Source of the DNA: Streptomyces jeddahensis
Lineage (GTDB): Bacteria; Actinomycetota; Actinomycetes; Streptomycetales; Streptomycetaceae
Assembly (NCBI RefSeq): GCF_001642995.1
Contig: NZ_LOHS01000116.1
Coordinates: forward strand, 1-64,000
Reading direction: 5' to 3'
DNA length: 64,000 nucleotides
Position 1 is the first letter of the stretch, and every line of letters starts with the position of its first letter. The notes under the pieces are model-generated. The model was not told where the DNA came from. It did no database searches and saw only the letters and a list, made by a program, of their open reading frames with translations. Below, piece after piece: positions 41,321 to 50,248 of this stretch. Position numbers and translations under genes: made by a program.

Positions 41321-41614
41321 TCAGACGAACCGGTCGCGGCCCGGGTGGCCGGGGCGGCCGACCTCGACGACCTGGGCCACCCACCCGTACGGGAGCTCCC
41401 GTCCGTCGACCGTGATCGCCTCGACATGGTGCGTCTCGGGGTCGATGTCGGCCTGCATGCCGTGGCCGACATAGCGCGGATAGCCGCTCGCGCCCGTGTC
41501 CCCGGTGGCCTCGACGACCGCCGTGCGGATCGGAGCGCCGTGTACGGGATGCCCCTCCTCGTCGGAGAGCTGGGGCTTCAGGGCGACGGTGTAGCGGGTC
41601 GGGACTGGGCTCAT
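41321..41614 (-). CDS. Hypothetical protein, 97 residues
   Basis: Soluble acidic protein beginning MSPVPTRYTVALKPQ with a patterned beta-rich sequence (GHPVHGAPIRTAVVEATGDT, ADIDPETHHVEAITVDGRELPYGW). I do not recognise the family. Codon use is Streptomyces-like, which supports coding. Stands alone, divergent from fadH. Confidence 0.6.
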   Translation of the reverse strand: MSPVPTRYTVALKPQLSDEEGHPVHGAPIRTAVVEATGDTGASGYPRYVGHGMQADIDPETHHVEAITVDGRELPYGWVAQVVEVGRPGHPGRDRFV

Positions 41615-41727
41615 GCCACGACGCTAGGCCCGCCGGGCGCTGCCTGCCTCCCGGGCCGGGTCGGGTCCTCCGCGGCGCTCGTCGTCGTGCCCCCGGTCCC
41701 CGTCGGTGGCCGGGCGCTCCGTCGTTT

Positions 41728-41741
41728 TGCAACTAGTTGCA
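41728..41741. promoter_or_regulatory. Perfect 14-bp palindrome upstream of fadH
   Basis: TGCAACTAGTTGCA is self-complementary. It lies 93 bases before the fadH start within an A+T-rich patch and looks like a repressor site (MarR-, PadR- or TetR-type). The PadR gene downstream is a candidate binder. Confidence 0.6.
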
Positions 41742-41833
41742 TAACGGCCCGGGGTCGTCTACAACAGTCGGGACGACACCGCGTACACCGCACGAGCTCG
41801 CCCGAGCACCGCGTCCCGCGCACGGAGGCCCGC

Positions 41834-43855
41834 ATGACCCGCTACCCGCATCTCCTCAGCCCCCTCGACCTGGGCTTCACGACGCTGCCCAACCGGGTGC
41901 TGATGGGGTCCATGCACGTGGGGCTCGAAGAGGCCGAGCGCGGTTTCGAGCGCATGGCGGAGTTCTACGCTGCACGCGCGCGTGGCGGCGTCGGGCTCAT
42001 GGTCACCGGCGGCATCGCACCGAACGACGCGGGGCGCCCCGGCGTGGGCGGCGCCAAGCTGACCACCGAGGCGGAGGCAGAGGAGCACGCGCGCGTGACG
42101 GACGCCGTGCACCGCGCGGGCGGCCGGATCGTGATGCAGATCCTGCACTTCGGGCGGTACGCCTACCACCCGGACCTCGTCGCGCCGAGCGCCCTCCAGG
42201 CGCCGATCAGCCCGTTCACGCCGCGCGCCCTCACCGACGACGAGGTCGAGGAGACCATCGAGGACTTCGCGCGCGCGGCGGACCTGGCGCGGCACGCGGG
42301 CTACGACGGCGTCGAGATCATGGGCTCCGAGGGCTATCTGATCAACGAGTTCATCGCCGCCGCGACCAACCACCGCGACGACCGCTGGGGCGGCTCCTAC
42401 GAGAACCGGATGCGCTTCCCCGTCGAGATCGTCCGCCGCGTACGCGAACGCGTCGGCACGGACTTCATCATCATCTACCGGCTGTCGATGCTGGACCTCG
42501 TCCCCGGCGGCTCGACGCTCGACGAGGTCGTCACGCTGGCGAAGGCGGTCGAGGCGGCCGGTGCGACCATCATCAACACCGGTATCGGCTGGCACGAGGC
42601 CCGTATCCCCACCATCGCCACGTCCGTGCCGCGCGGCGCCTACGCCTGGGTGACCAAGAAGGTCATGGGCGAGGTGTCGGTGCCGCTGGTCACCACCAAC
42701 CGCATCAACACCCCCGAACTGGGCGAGCGGTTGCTCGCCGACGGCTACGCGGACATGGTGTCGCTGGCCCGCCCGCTGCTCGCCGACCCCGATTTCGTCG
42801 CCAAGGCCGAGGCCGGCCGCCCTGAGGCCATCAACACCTGCATCGGCTGCAACCAGGCATGCCTGGACCACACCTTCAGCGGGAAGATCACGTCCTGCCT
42901 GGTCAATCCGCGTGCCTGCCACGAGACCGCGCTCGTCCTCGCGCCCACCCGGCTGCGCAAGCGCATCGCCGTCGTCGGCGCCGGCCCGGCGGGGCTCGCC
43001 TGCTCCGTATCGGCCGCCGAGCGCGGGCACGAGGTGACGCTGTTCGACGCCGCCGGCGAGGTCGGCGGCCAGCTGAACGTCGCCCGCCAGGTCCCGGGCA
43101 AGCAGGAGTTCGACGAGACGCTACGCTACTACCGCACCCGGCTGGACGAGCTCGGCGTGGACGTGCGACTGAACAACCGTGCCACCGCGGAATCGCTGGC
43201 GGACGCGGAGTACGACGAGATCGTCGTCGCGACCGGCGTCACGCCCCGTACGCCGGAGATCCCCGGCATCGACCACCCGAGCGTGCTCGGCTACCTGGAC
43301 GTGCTGCGTGACGGCGCGCCCGTCGGCGACCGGGTCGCGATCATCGGCGCCGGTGGCATCGGCTTCGACGTCGCCGCGTATCTGACCGACCCCGGCGACA
43401 AGACGAGTGAGGACCCGGCCGCGTACTTCCGGCAGTGGGGCGTCGACATGGACTACCGCGCGGCCGGCGGCCTCGGCCGGCCCGAACGCCCGGTCTCGCC
43501 GCGCACCGTCCACCTCCTGCAGCGTAAGGAGTCCAAGGTCGGGGCCGGTCTCGGCAAGACCACCGGCTGGATCCACCGCACCGAGCTGCGCCACCGCGGC
43601 GTCACGATGGTCGCGGGCGCACGCTACGACAGCATCGACGACGCCGGGCTGCATCTCACCGTCGACGGGCGCAGCCAGACCCTCGAGGTCGACACGATCG
43701 TCCTGTGCACCGGGCAGGAGCCGCACCGTGACCTGTACGAGGAGCTGAGCGCCGCGGGACGCAGCGTCCATCTGATCGGGGGCGCGGACGTGGCCGCCGA
43801 GCTGGACGCCAAGCGGGCCATCCGGCAGGGGACGGAGCTGGCGGCGGCGCTGTAG
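41834..43855 (+). CDS. fadH: 2,4-dienoyl-CoA reductase / NADH:flavin oxidoreductase
   Basis: 673 residues, matching E. coli FadH. An N-terminal old-yellow-enzyme barrel (1-330, with EIMGSEGYLINEF), a [4Fe-4S] site with four cysteines around 336-356 (CIGCNQAC ... C) and a C-terminal FAD/NAD(P) part (VVGAGPAGL near 380, IIGAGGIGFD near 510). Reduces 2,4-dienoyl-CoA during breakdown of unsaturated fatty acids; related enzymes act on other enoates. GGAGG five bases before the ATG. Followed 79 bases later by a PadR gene. Confidence 0.92.
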   Translation: MTRYPHLLSPLDLGFTTLPNRVLMGSMHVGLEEAERGFERMAEFYAARARGGVGLMVTGGIAPNDAGRPGVGGAKLTTEAEAEEHARVTDAVHRAGGRIVMQILHFGRYAYHPDLVAPSALQAPISPFTPRALTDDEVEETIEDFARAADLARHAGYDGVEIMGSEGYLINEFIAAATNHRDDRWGGSYENRMRFPVEIVRRVRERVGTDFIIIYRLSMLDLVPGGSTLDEVVTLAKAVEAAGATIINTGIGWHEARIPTIATSVPRGAYAWVTKKVMGEVSVPLVTTNRINTPELGERLLADGYADMVSLARPLLADPDFVAKAEAGRPEAINTCIGCNQACLDHTFSGKITSCLVNPRACHETALVLAPTRLRKRIAVVGAGPAGLACSVSAAERGHEVTLFDAAGEVGGQLNVARQVPGKQEFDETLRYYRTRLDELGVDVRLNNRATAESLADAEYDEIVVATGVTPRTPEIPGIDHPSVLGYLDVLRDGAPVGDRVAIIGAGGIGFDVAAYLTDPGDKTSEDPAAYFRQWGVDMDYRAAGGLGRPERPVSPRTVHLLQRKESKVGAGLGKTTGWIHRTELRHRGVTMVAGARYDSIDDAGLHLTVDGRSQTLEVDTIVLCTGQEPHRDLYEELSAAGRSVHLIGGADVAAELDAKRAIRQGTELAAAL

Positions 43856-43934
43856 CGGCGCGGCGGCTTGCCGGATGCGTGGCCTGTGACGGCGCCATCG
43901 GTGCCTGTCAGACCCCGTCCCTAGGATGCCCCCC

Positions 43935-44534
43935 ATGTCACTCCCGCACGCGATCCTCACCGCCCTGCTCGAGAAGCCGTCGTCCGGGCTCGAGCTGACA
44001 CGGAGGTTCGACAGGTCCATCGGCTACTTCTGGTCGGCCACGCATCAGCAGATCTATCGCGAGCTGGGGAAACTGGAGCACGAGGGCTACATCCGGGCCC
44101 TGCCGTCGGCGCAGCCGACCCGTGGCCAGAAGAAGGAGTACGAGGTCCTGCCGGCAGGCCGTGCGGAGCTCGCCCGCTGGACGGCCGAGTCGCAGGACCC
44201 GAAGCCCATCCGCGACCCTCTTCTGCTGCGGCTGCGTGCCGCCGGAGTCGTCGGCGCGGAGGGCATCGAGTCGGAGCTGCGCCGCCATCTCGCCCTGCAT
44301 CAGCGGCAGTTGACGGAGTACCTCGAGATCGAGGAGCGGGACTTCCCGCCCGGCCGGGACACGGTCGAGGACCGGCTGCGCCATGCCGTCCTGCGTGCCG
44401 GTATCGACCTGGAGACGTTCTGGACGCGATGGCTCAGCCGCACGCTGGCCGATCTGGAGCCACCGGCGTCGCCGTCGGCGGCGGCGGAGGCTTCGACGCC
44501 GCCCGCAGTGGACACGCCCACGCCACCGGCATGA
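43935..44534 (+). CDS. PadR-family regulator, probably leaderless
   Basis: 199-residue winged-helix regulator: MSLPHAILTALLEKPSSGLELTRRFDRS, FWSATHQQIYRELGKLE, then a Vir_C-like C-terminal dimerisation helix region and a Pro/Ala-rich tail. TAGGAT (43922-43927) is a good -10 seven bases before the ATG at 43935, so the mRNA is probably leaderless; an ATG at 43926 would overlap that -10. May regulate fadH and/or itself in response to phenolic or acyl compounds; the ligand is unknown. Confidence 0.88.
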   Translation: MSLPHAILTALLEKPSSGLELTRRFDRSIGYFWSATHQQIYRELGKLEHEGYIRALPSAQPTRGQKKEYEVLPAGRAELARWTAESQDPKPIRDPLLLRLRAAGVVGAEGIESELRRHLALHQRQLTEYLEIEERDFPPGRDTVEDRLRHAVLRAGIDLETFWTRWLSRTLADLEPPASPSAAAEASTPPAVDTPTPPA

Positions 44535-44537
44535 CCG

Positions 44538-44574
44538 CTGCCGTCCGCCCGGGGGGACATCGGGCGGACGGCAG
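44538..44574. terminator. Bidirectional terminator after padR
   Basis: CTGCCGTCCGCCCG (44538-44551) and CGGGCGGACGGCAG (44561-44574) pair perfectly over 14 bases with a nine-base loop, between convergent genes. Confidence 0.85.
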
Positions 44575-44594
44575 TCGGCCATCGGGGACCCGGA

Positions 44595-45113
44595 TCAGGT
44601 CCTGTGATGCGTGTTGCGCCGGCGGATGTACCACGCGCCGCCGCCCAGCGCCGCGGCCACCATGACCCCGCCGCCGACCATCGTGAGGGTGCCGTAGTCC
44701 TTGATGCCACCGCCGATGCCGCCCCTGACTCCGAGCGCAGGCGAGTTCGTCGTCGAAAGGGTGGGTGTGAGGGTGACGGTGACGGGCTGGCTGCCCACGT
44801 TCCGGCCGTCGTTGCAGTTCACGATCACCGTGTACGCGCCTGGGCTGACGTTCGACCAGGCGGCCGTCTGGTTGGTGGCACCCACCGCCAGCACCGCCTG
44901 CCTGCCCTGAGTGAAGGTGGTCAGGCCGCTGGACAGGAGTGAGGCGTTGCCGCCGCCTGGGCAGGCGGCGGTGTTCACCGAGACCGTGGAACCGGTGCTG
45001 GTCACGGTGATCCCGTTGTCCGCGGCGACCGATGGAGCGGCCAGCGTCAGCGGCAGCGCGGCGGCGGCTGCGATCAGGCCGGATCGGACGGATATCTGAG
45101 TGTTGGTACGCAT
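44595..45113 (-). CDS. Exported, C-terminally anchored Ig-like protein
   Basis: 172 residues: signal peptide (LIAAAAALPLTLAAPSVAA, about 13-31), a beta-rich extracellular domain with two cysteines (NTAACPGGGN, VNCNDG) that may form a disulfide, a glycine-rich spacer, one membrane helix (about 143-163) and an RRRNTHHRT cytosolic tail. This layout is common in Streptomyces surface proteins; there is no LPxTG/LAxTG motif. GGAGGG before the ATG at 45113. Function unknown. Confidence 0.75.
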   Translation of the reverse strand: MRTNTQISVRSGLIAAAAALPLTLAAPSVAADNGITVTSTGSTVSVNTAACPGGGNASLLSSGLTTFTQGRQAVLAVGATNQTAAWSNVSPGAYTVIVNCNDGRNVGSQPVTVTLTPTLSTTNSPALGVRGGIGGGIKDYGTLTMVGGGVMVAAALGGGAWYIRRRNTHHRT

Positions 45114-45400
45114 GTCTCTGCCCTCCGGCGGCACGGTTGGCGGTACATCCCATGCGCCGCCGAGGATTGGGAACGCCCGTGCTGCCTGACGTCGAGTCAA
45201 GATGCCGTGGGTCCCGGCCGCATGCGGACCGCATCCGGGCAGGTGAAACGTCCTTCGTCCGGCTGACCGCCGGACGGGGAGTCGCCGGTTCGCCCGGCCA
45301 CCGGCAGTCGGCAGCCGGGCCGCCCCCGGAGCTCTCCGTCCGGCTGTCCGGCCGCGACTGTCGCGGCCGCGACTGTCCGGTCGGGGCTGTCCGGCCGCGG

Positions 45401-46396
45401 CTATCCCCGCCCTGTCCCCGTCGTCACCGTCCGCTCGGGGGAGAAGCCGCCCCACGTGCCGTCGGGGAGCTTCGCCCGGATCCGTACGCGGTAGGTCACG
45501 CCGCTCTCGCGCGTCACGAAGAAGCTGTGCTCGGCCCTGTCCTGTGGCGCCGCACCGCCCCAGACGAGGGTGGTGGCCAGCCGTCCGTCGAGATGGATGC
45601 GGTACTCCGTCACCGCACCGCCCGTGCGCGGCGGCGTCCAGGACAGGTCGATGTAGTACGCACCGTCCGTGTGGTGCGTCGTCGCGCGGAAGCCGATGGG
45701 CGCCGTACCGCGCCCGTCACCGCCGTCCGCCGCGGTGGTGAGCCGGACGGTGCGGCTCGCGGGTGACGTGTTGTCGGCCGCGTCCCGTGCCCTGACGGTG
45801 AACGCGTACGTGGTGCCGGGACGCAGCCCGGTGAGCAGCGCCGACGTCTCGCCGCCAGGGGTGCTGTGGATCTTCGACGTGCCTTGGTAGATGTCGTACG
45901 ACGCCACGCCGCGGTCGTCCGTCGAGCGGCTCCAGGACAACGAGACGGCCCGGCTTCCGGCGACCCGCCCGCGTACCTCCCGTGGCCGGGTCGGCGGCTC
46001 GCGGTCCTCCTCGACTCCGGCAGGCGTGGTGACGGGCACCTTCTTGCTGAACGGCCCGGTGTTCCCGTCGGCGCCCCGGGCCCGCACAGCGAACGCATAG
46101 GTGGCCGACGGCTTCAGTCCGGTGACGTCCACCATGTGGTGATCACCCGGTACCTCCTTGACCTTGGTGGTGCCGCGATACACCTCGTAGGCGACGACGG
46201 TGGAGCCGTTGCCCACCTGGTTCCACATGACGTGGACCGAGGTGGCGCTGCCCGCCTGTGCCGTGACGCCCGTCGGGGCCGAAGGGGGCCGGTCGCCCCG
46301 GGCCGCCTCGTCGCTCCCTGCGCAGGAGGTCGCCGTCATGACCGCGGTGGCGCAGGCCACCGCGGTCAGCAGGTCGAGCCCGGGAGTGCGTCGCAT
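45401..46396 (-). CDS. Lipoprotein with three fibronectin type III domains
   Basis: 331 residues. Lipoprotein signal peptide with lipobox-like TATSC (lipidated Cys25), then three FN3 domains at about 38-122, 130-222 and 232-328 (ATYAFAVRARGADGN, TTYAFTVRARDAADN, VTYRVRIRAK). No catalytic domain. FN3 arrays in actinobacterial exoproteins usually act as spacers or glycan/protein contact modules; here they are the whole protein. The ATG at 46396 has GGGAAGG upstream. Confidence 0.82.
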   Translation of the reverse strand: MRRTPGLDLLTAVACATAVMTATSCAGSDEAARGDRPPSAPTGVTAQAGSATSVHVMWNQVGNGSTVVAYEVYRGTTKVKEVPGDHHMVDVTGLKPSATYAFAVRARGADGNTGPFSKKVPVTTPAGVEEDREPPTRPREVRGRVAGSRAVSLSWSRSTDDRGVASYDIYQGTSKIHSTPGGETSALLTGLRPGTTYAFTVRARDAADNTSPASRTVRLTTAADGGDGRGTAPIGFRATTHHTDGAYYIDLSWTPPRTGGAVTEYRIHLDGRLATTLVWGGAAPQDRAEHSFFVTRESGVTYRVRIRAKLPDGTWGGFSPERTVTTGTGRG

Positions 46397-46547
46397 GGTG
46401 ATGCCTTCCCCTCGAGGGCATTGGTCCAGACCTGTATGCCATGGGTGACGGGAACACATCAAGAGGGGCATCAAGGGGTGCGGCGCTCAACCCTCCGGCG
46501 GGATCTCGCGTGATGGGCGCTCCTCCGCGTGGGCGGGGGCGGCGGGG

Positions 46548-46973
46548 TCACACCTTCCGGTACGTGTACGCCTCCGCTGCCGCCGCCTCCACCGCGTCGA
46601 GATCCGCGCCCGCGGACGCCGTGACGACCGCCGCCACGGCGCCCTCGACGAACGGTGCGTCCACCAGACGGGCGCCGTCGGGCAGTTCGTCGCCCTCGGC
46701 GAGCAGGGCCTTCACGGTCAGCACCGCGCTGCCCAGATCGGCCAGCAACGCCACGCCGGCGCCCCGGTCGACCCCGGCGGCCGCCGCGGCGATCAGTTCC
46801 GAGCTCGTACCCAGCCCGCCGTCCTCCGTACCGCCCGCGGCCGCCACCGGCGCGGTCGCGCCGCCGCCCGCGAGCCCGGCCGCCAGTTCGGCGACCGAGG
46901 CCGCGACCGCGGCGCTGTGGGACACCAGGACGACGCCCACGAGTTTGTCGTCGTTCTTGCCGTGGTTGTTCAC
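46548..46973 (-). CDS. dhaM: PTS-dependent dihydroxyacetone kinase, phosphotransfer subunit DhaM
   Basis: 141 residues, the EIIA-Man-like domain only. The phospho-accepting histidine is His19 (VVLVSHSAAVA). In the PEP-dependent enzyme DhaM passes phosphate from HPr to ADP bound on DhaL. GTG start at 46973 with GAGGAGG five bases upstream, ten bases after dhaL. E. coli DhaM has extra HPr and EI-like domains; this is the short form, so it needs the general PTS proteins encoded elsewhere. Confidence 0.9.
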   Translation of the reverse strand: MNNHGKNDDKLVGVVLVSHSAAVAASVAELAAGLAGGGATAPVAAAGGTEDGGLGTSSELIAAAAAGVDRGAGVALLADLGSAVLTVKALLAEGDELPDGARLVDAPFVEGAVAAVVTASAGADLDAVEAAAAEAYTYRKV

Positions 46974-46983
46974 CGACGCCTCC

Positions 46984-47583
46984 TCACTCACCGGCCGCCT
47001 CGGCGAGCGTCGCGAACAGCAGAGCCGACGACGTGGCGCCGGGATCCTGGTGCCCGATGCTGCGCTCGCCCAGATAGCTCGCCCTGCCCTTGCGGGCCAG
47101 CAGCGGTGTCGTCGCGACCGCACCCTTCTCGGCGGCCTCGCATGCCGCGGCGAAGGACTCGGCCAGCGCGTCGACCGCCGGGATCAGCGCGTCCAGCATC
47201 GTCTTGTCGCCGGGCGCGGCCCCGCCCAGCGTCGCCACGGCCTCCACGCCCGTCCGCAGCGCGGCGGCCAGCTCCTCCTCGCTGACCTCCGCCGCGTCGC
47301 CGAGCGCCTTGCCGGTGCGGCGCAGCAGGGTGCCGTACAGCGGCCCCGACGCGCCGCCGACCGTGGAGATCAACTGCCGCCCCGAGAGCGTGAGGACGGC
47401 ACCGGGAGTGGCCGGGTCCTCTTTCTCCAGGGCCGCGGTCACCGCCCTGAACCCGCGCAGCATGTTGGTGCCGTGGTCGGCGTCGCCGATCGGCGAGTCC
47501 AGCGCGGTGAGGCGCTCCGCCTCCCGGTCGACGGCTGCGGCGGCCGCCGTCATCCAGCGGCGGAAGAAGTCGGCGTCGAGCAC
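46984..47583 (-). CDS. dhaL: Dihydroxyacetone kinase subunit DhaL
   Basis: 199 residues; helical barrel that binds ADP/ATP through two Mg ions held by the GDADHG motif (33-38). Additional conserved GGASGPLYGT and GDKTMLDALIPA. Works with DhaK (substrate) and DhaM (phosphate source) to phosphorylate dihydroxyacetone for glycolysis. Middle gene of dhaK-L-M, 58 bases after dhaK. Confidence 0.95.
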   Translation of the reverse strand: MLDADFFRRWMTAAAAAVDREAERLTALDSPIGDADHGTNMLRGFRAVTAALEKEDPATPGAVLTLSGRQLISTVGGASGPLYGTLLRRTGKALGDAAEVSEEELAAALRTGVEAVATLGGAAPGDKTMLDALIPAVDALAESFAAACEAAEKGAVATTPLLARKGRASYLGERSIGHQDPGATSSALLFATLAEAAGE

Positions 47584-47641
47584 GGAATCTCCTTCGGTGG
47601 TCGGTACGTTGACGCGTGTGGGCCATTCATCGGACGACCCC

Positions 47642-48634
47642 TCAGATCCCCCAGCGCAGTCCGGGCGTACGGACGGGGGCGTCCCACAACCGCAGCAGCT
47701 CCTCGTCGATCTGGCACAGCGTCACGGAGGCTCCCGCCATGTCCAGCGAGGTGACGTAGTTGCCCACCAGTGTGCGGGCCACGGCCACGTCCCGCTCGGC
47801 CAGCACGCGGTGCACCTCCGCGCTGAAGCCGTACAGCTCCAGCAGCGGCGTCGCGCCCATGCCGTTGACGAGGAGCAGCACCGGGTTCTTCGGGGGCATG
47901 TCCTGCAGGATCGCGTCGACCGCGAAGTCGGCGATCTCCCGCGCCGTCATCATGGCGCGCCGCTCGCGGCCCGGCTCGCCGTGGATGCCGATCCCGAGTT
48001 CCAGCTCTCCCGGAGGCAGGTCGAAGGTGGGGCTGCCCTTGGCGGGCGTGGTGCACGCGCTCAGCGCGACGCCGAAGCTGCGCGCGTTCTCGTTGACCTG
48101 CCGGGCGATCGTCTGGACCCGCTCCAGCGGCTGCCCCTCCTCCGCCGCCGCGCCTGCGATCTTCTCGACGAACAGGGTCGCGCCGGTGCCGCGGCGGCCC
48201 GCCGTGTACAGGCTGTCGGTGACCGCCACATCATCGTTGACCAGCACCTTCGCGATCTGGACGCCCTCGTCCTCGGCGAGCTCGGCCGCCATGTCGAAGT
48301 TGAGCACGTCGCCCGTGTAGTTCTTCACGATGAACAGGACGCCCGCGCCGCTGTCCACCGCGGCCGCGGCCCGCACCATCTGATCCGGAACGGGTGAGGT
48401 GAACACCTCACCGGGACACGCGGCCGACAGCATGCCGAGCCCCACGAAACCGCCGTGCAGCGGCTCGTGCCCCGACCCGCCGCCGGAGACGAGGGCGACC
48501 TTCCCCTCCACCGGAGCGTCCCGCCGTACGACGACGCGGTTCTCGACGTCGACCGTCAGCTCGGGATGAGCGACCGCCAGACCCCGCAGCGCGTCCGCGA
48601 CCACCGTCTCCGCTACGTTGATCAGCATCTTCAT
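47642..48634 (-). CDS. dhaK: Dihydroxyacetone kinase subunit DhaK
   Basis: 330 residues. Binds dihydroxyacetone covalently as a hemiaminal through His218 (GIGIHGEPG), with His56 (GSGHEP) and Asp109 (NYTGDV) as acid/base residues; these positions match those I recall for E. coli DhaK. Start ATG at 48634 with GAGGAGG. First gene of the operon. No glycerol dehydrogenase or regulator gene adjoins it. Confidence 0.95.
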   Translation of the reverse strand: MKMLINVAETVVADALRGLAVAHPELTVDVENRVVVRRDAPVEGKVALVSGGGSGHEPLHGGFVGLGMLSAACPGEVFTSPVPDQMVRAAAAVDSGAGVLFIVKNYTGDVLNFDMAAELAEDEGVQIAKVLVNDDVAVTDSLYTAGRRGTGATLFVEKIAGAAAEEGQPLERVQTIARQVNENARSFGVALSACTTPAKGSPTFDLPPGELELGIGIHGEPGRERRAMMTAREIADFAVDAILQDMPPKNPVLLLVNGMGATPLLELYGFSAEVHRVLAERDVAVARTLVGNYVTSLDMAGASVTLCQIDEELLRLWDAPVRTPGLRWGI

Positions 48635-48968
48635 GGTGCCTCCTCGGTCCTTCACAGCGGTGGCCGTCACCTGTGGTTGTGCAGGTCAGAGCTGGTATGG
48701 CAAGTTGTCGATCTTGGTGCTTCGCAGTGACCGCGGCGGCTCCTGGCGGTGTTGACGCTGACCTGATGCTGACTTTCGTGACGCTCCGTCAGGCGGCTGC
48801 GGGCGGCTCTGGGCGGGTACGGGACGGCTCCTGTCACGTCCAGTATGAAACGGATCACCCGGTGGGTCACGAAGGCGGTCCCGGCCTCGGCCCGGCCTCG
48901 GGCGTGCGGGCCGTCTGCCGGGCCGAGCCCCGCGCGGCCAGGACGGGCACGGCCCGGACTGGCATGGC

Positions 48969-49254
48969 CGGGCGGCGGCAACTCGAAGAAGCACGAGGCG
49001 ACTTCGACGTACTTCATCGTCTCGCCGTCCTTCGCAGCTTCGAGGGATCCGATGACCAGCCCGGCGGCCTCCAGGCGCTGCAGGTGCATGTGCAGCAGCG
49101 GGCGGCCCAGGCCCAGCTCGCGGGCCGGGCGCGCTGACGTCGGTGCGTCTCTCCAGGGGCGCCCGATGATCCGCATCCGGTGCGGGATCGGTCAGTGCGG
49201 CGAGCGCCTGCAGTAGCTGGTGCCGGTCGGCCCGGCGGGCGGGACCTCGATCAT
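48969..49254 (-). pseudogene. Frameshifted ArsR-like regulator remnant
   Basis: Read leftward from an ATG at 49254, winged-helix sequence is spread over different frames. One frame holds HQLLQALAALTDP, the next continues MRIIG ... LARELGLGRPLLHMHLQRLEAAGL plus MKYVEVASCFFEL. The second junction is an extra C near 49183 (CGCACCGG), and the ATG frame itself stops after 20 codons, so at least two frame changes are needed. It would have been a small ArsR-type regulator, divergent from the SPW-repeat gene. A sequencing error could mimic one change, hardly both. Confidence 0.6.
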
Positions 49255-49394
49255 CGCGGCCCCAGCCTGACACCTGCGGACGACCTGCTCTTCCCGAGCC
49301 TTCGGCGATGGCCGGGTGCCTGATGGTTATACGGCCCCGATGGGGTACCCGGCCCCGGGGTACTAACCCGCACGACACTTCGGAGGTGATCGCC

Positions 49395-49871
49395 ATGACG
49401 ACTTCGCCCCGGTCGGACATGGAAACACATCCCGACATCGTCGCCATGCGCCAGCGTCACGACATGGCCGAACGTGCCACGACCACCCCTCGGGCACAGG
49501 CCATCGAGACGGCGGCACTCATCACGGGCCTCTACCTGGCCGCTTCTCCCTGGATCGCTGGGTTCAACGGTCTGTCGACCCTGGCGGTCAACAACCTGGT
49601 CGTCGGCGTCGCCTACGCGCTGCTCATGAGCGGCGGCTTCGGCCGTGCCTACGAGCGCACGCACAGCATGGCGTGGGCCGCGTGCGCCCTCGCTGCGTGG
49701 ACGATCATCTCGCCGTGGGCCGTGGCGGGTGACGTGAGCACCGCGAGGACGATCGTCAACAACGTCATCGTCGGTGCGATCGCACTGATTCTGGCCCTCG
49801 CCGCCAGCGCAGCCGCCAGGCAGGTGGACCGCCGGCGTGCGTCCGCGACATACGGAGGGCGACCGGCCTGA
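49395..49871 (+). CDS. SPW-repeat membrane protein
   Basis: 158 residues with four hydrophobic segments and the two diagnostic repeats AASPWIAGFNG (about 50-60) and ISPWAVAGD (about 105-113). SPW proteins are membrane proteins of unknown function in bacteria and archaea. The ribosome site GGAGGTGAT is a perfect anti-SD match, seven or so bases before the ATG. Neighbouring sequence on both sides is decayed. Confidence 0.85.
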   Translation: MTTSPRSDMETHPDIVAMRQRHDMAERATTTPRAQAIETAALITGLYLAASPWIAGFNGLSTLAVNNLVVGVAYALLMSGGFGRAYERTHSMAWAACALAAWTIISPWAVAGDVSTARTIVNNVIVGAIALILALAASAAARQVDRRRASATYGGRPA

Positions 49872-49921
49872 CCTCACCCAGCGCACCGGGCCGGGCGCCC
49901 GGGGCCGGACCTGTAGGCCCC

Positions 49922-50248
49922 GTGGCGGCCGGCGCCCTCTGCCGCGTGCCCGGCTCAGCGCAACAGTTCAGGACCGACCACGACATCCACTACCTCGCCC
50001 ACGCCCTCGCCGGCCGATCGCAGCGGCACGTCCGCGAGATCGCCGACATCGGCAAGCGCTACGGCGCCGGGCTCGGCGCCGAGCCGGCCGGCGAGCCCAC
50101 GGTCACCGAACGGCTGCGGGAGAAGGGCATCGAACTCATCGGGCGCCGCGGCGAGGCAGCCCTGCTGCTCCTGCGCGTCGCGGCGATCGCTTGGGTCGGG
50201 ACTCGCGGGTCCGGGATTCGCGTGGGCCGGGACCGGCGCGCTTGTGCG
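49922..50248 (+). pseudogene. Possible truncated helical-protein remnant
   Basis: The rightward frame reads FRTDHDIHYLAHALAGRSQRHVREIADIGKRYG ... LREKGIELIGRRGEAALLLLR, then collapses into low-complexity arginine-rich sequence. The first part resembles the start of a ferritin-like or stress-protein helix bundle seen in Streptomyces; the expected second half is missing. There is no convincing start or ribosome site. I regard it as a remnant with low confidence; otherwise the 377 bases hold nothing. Confidence 0.3.
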
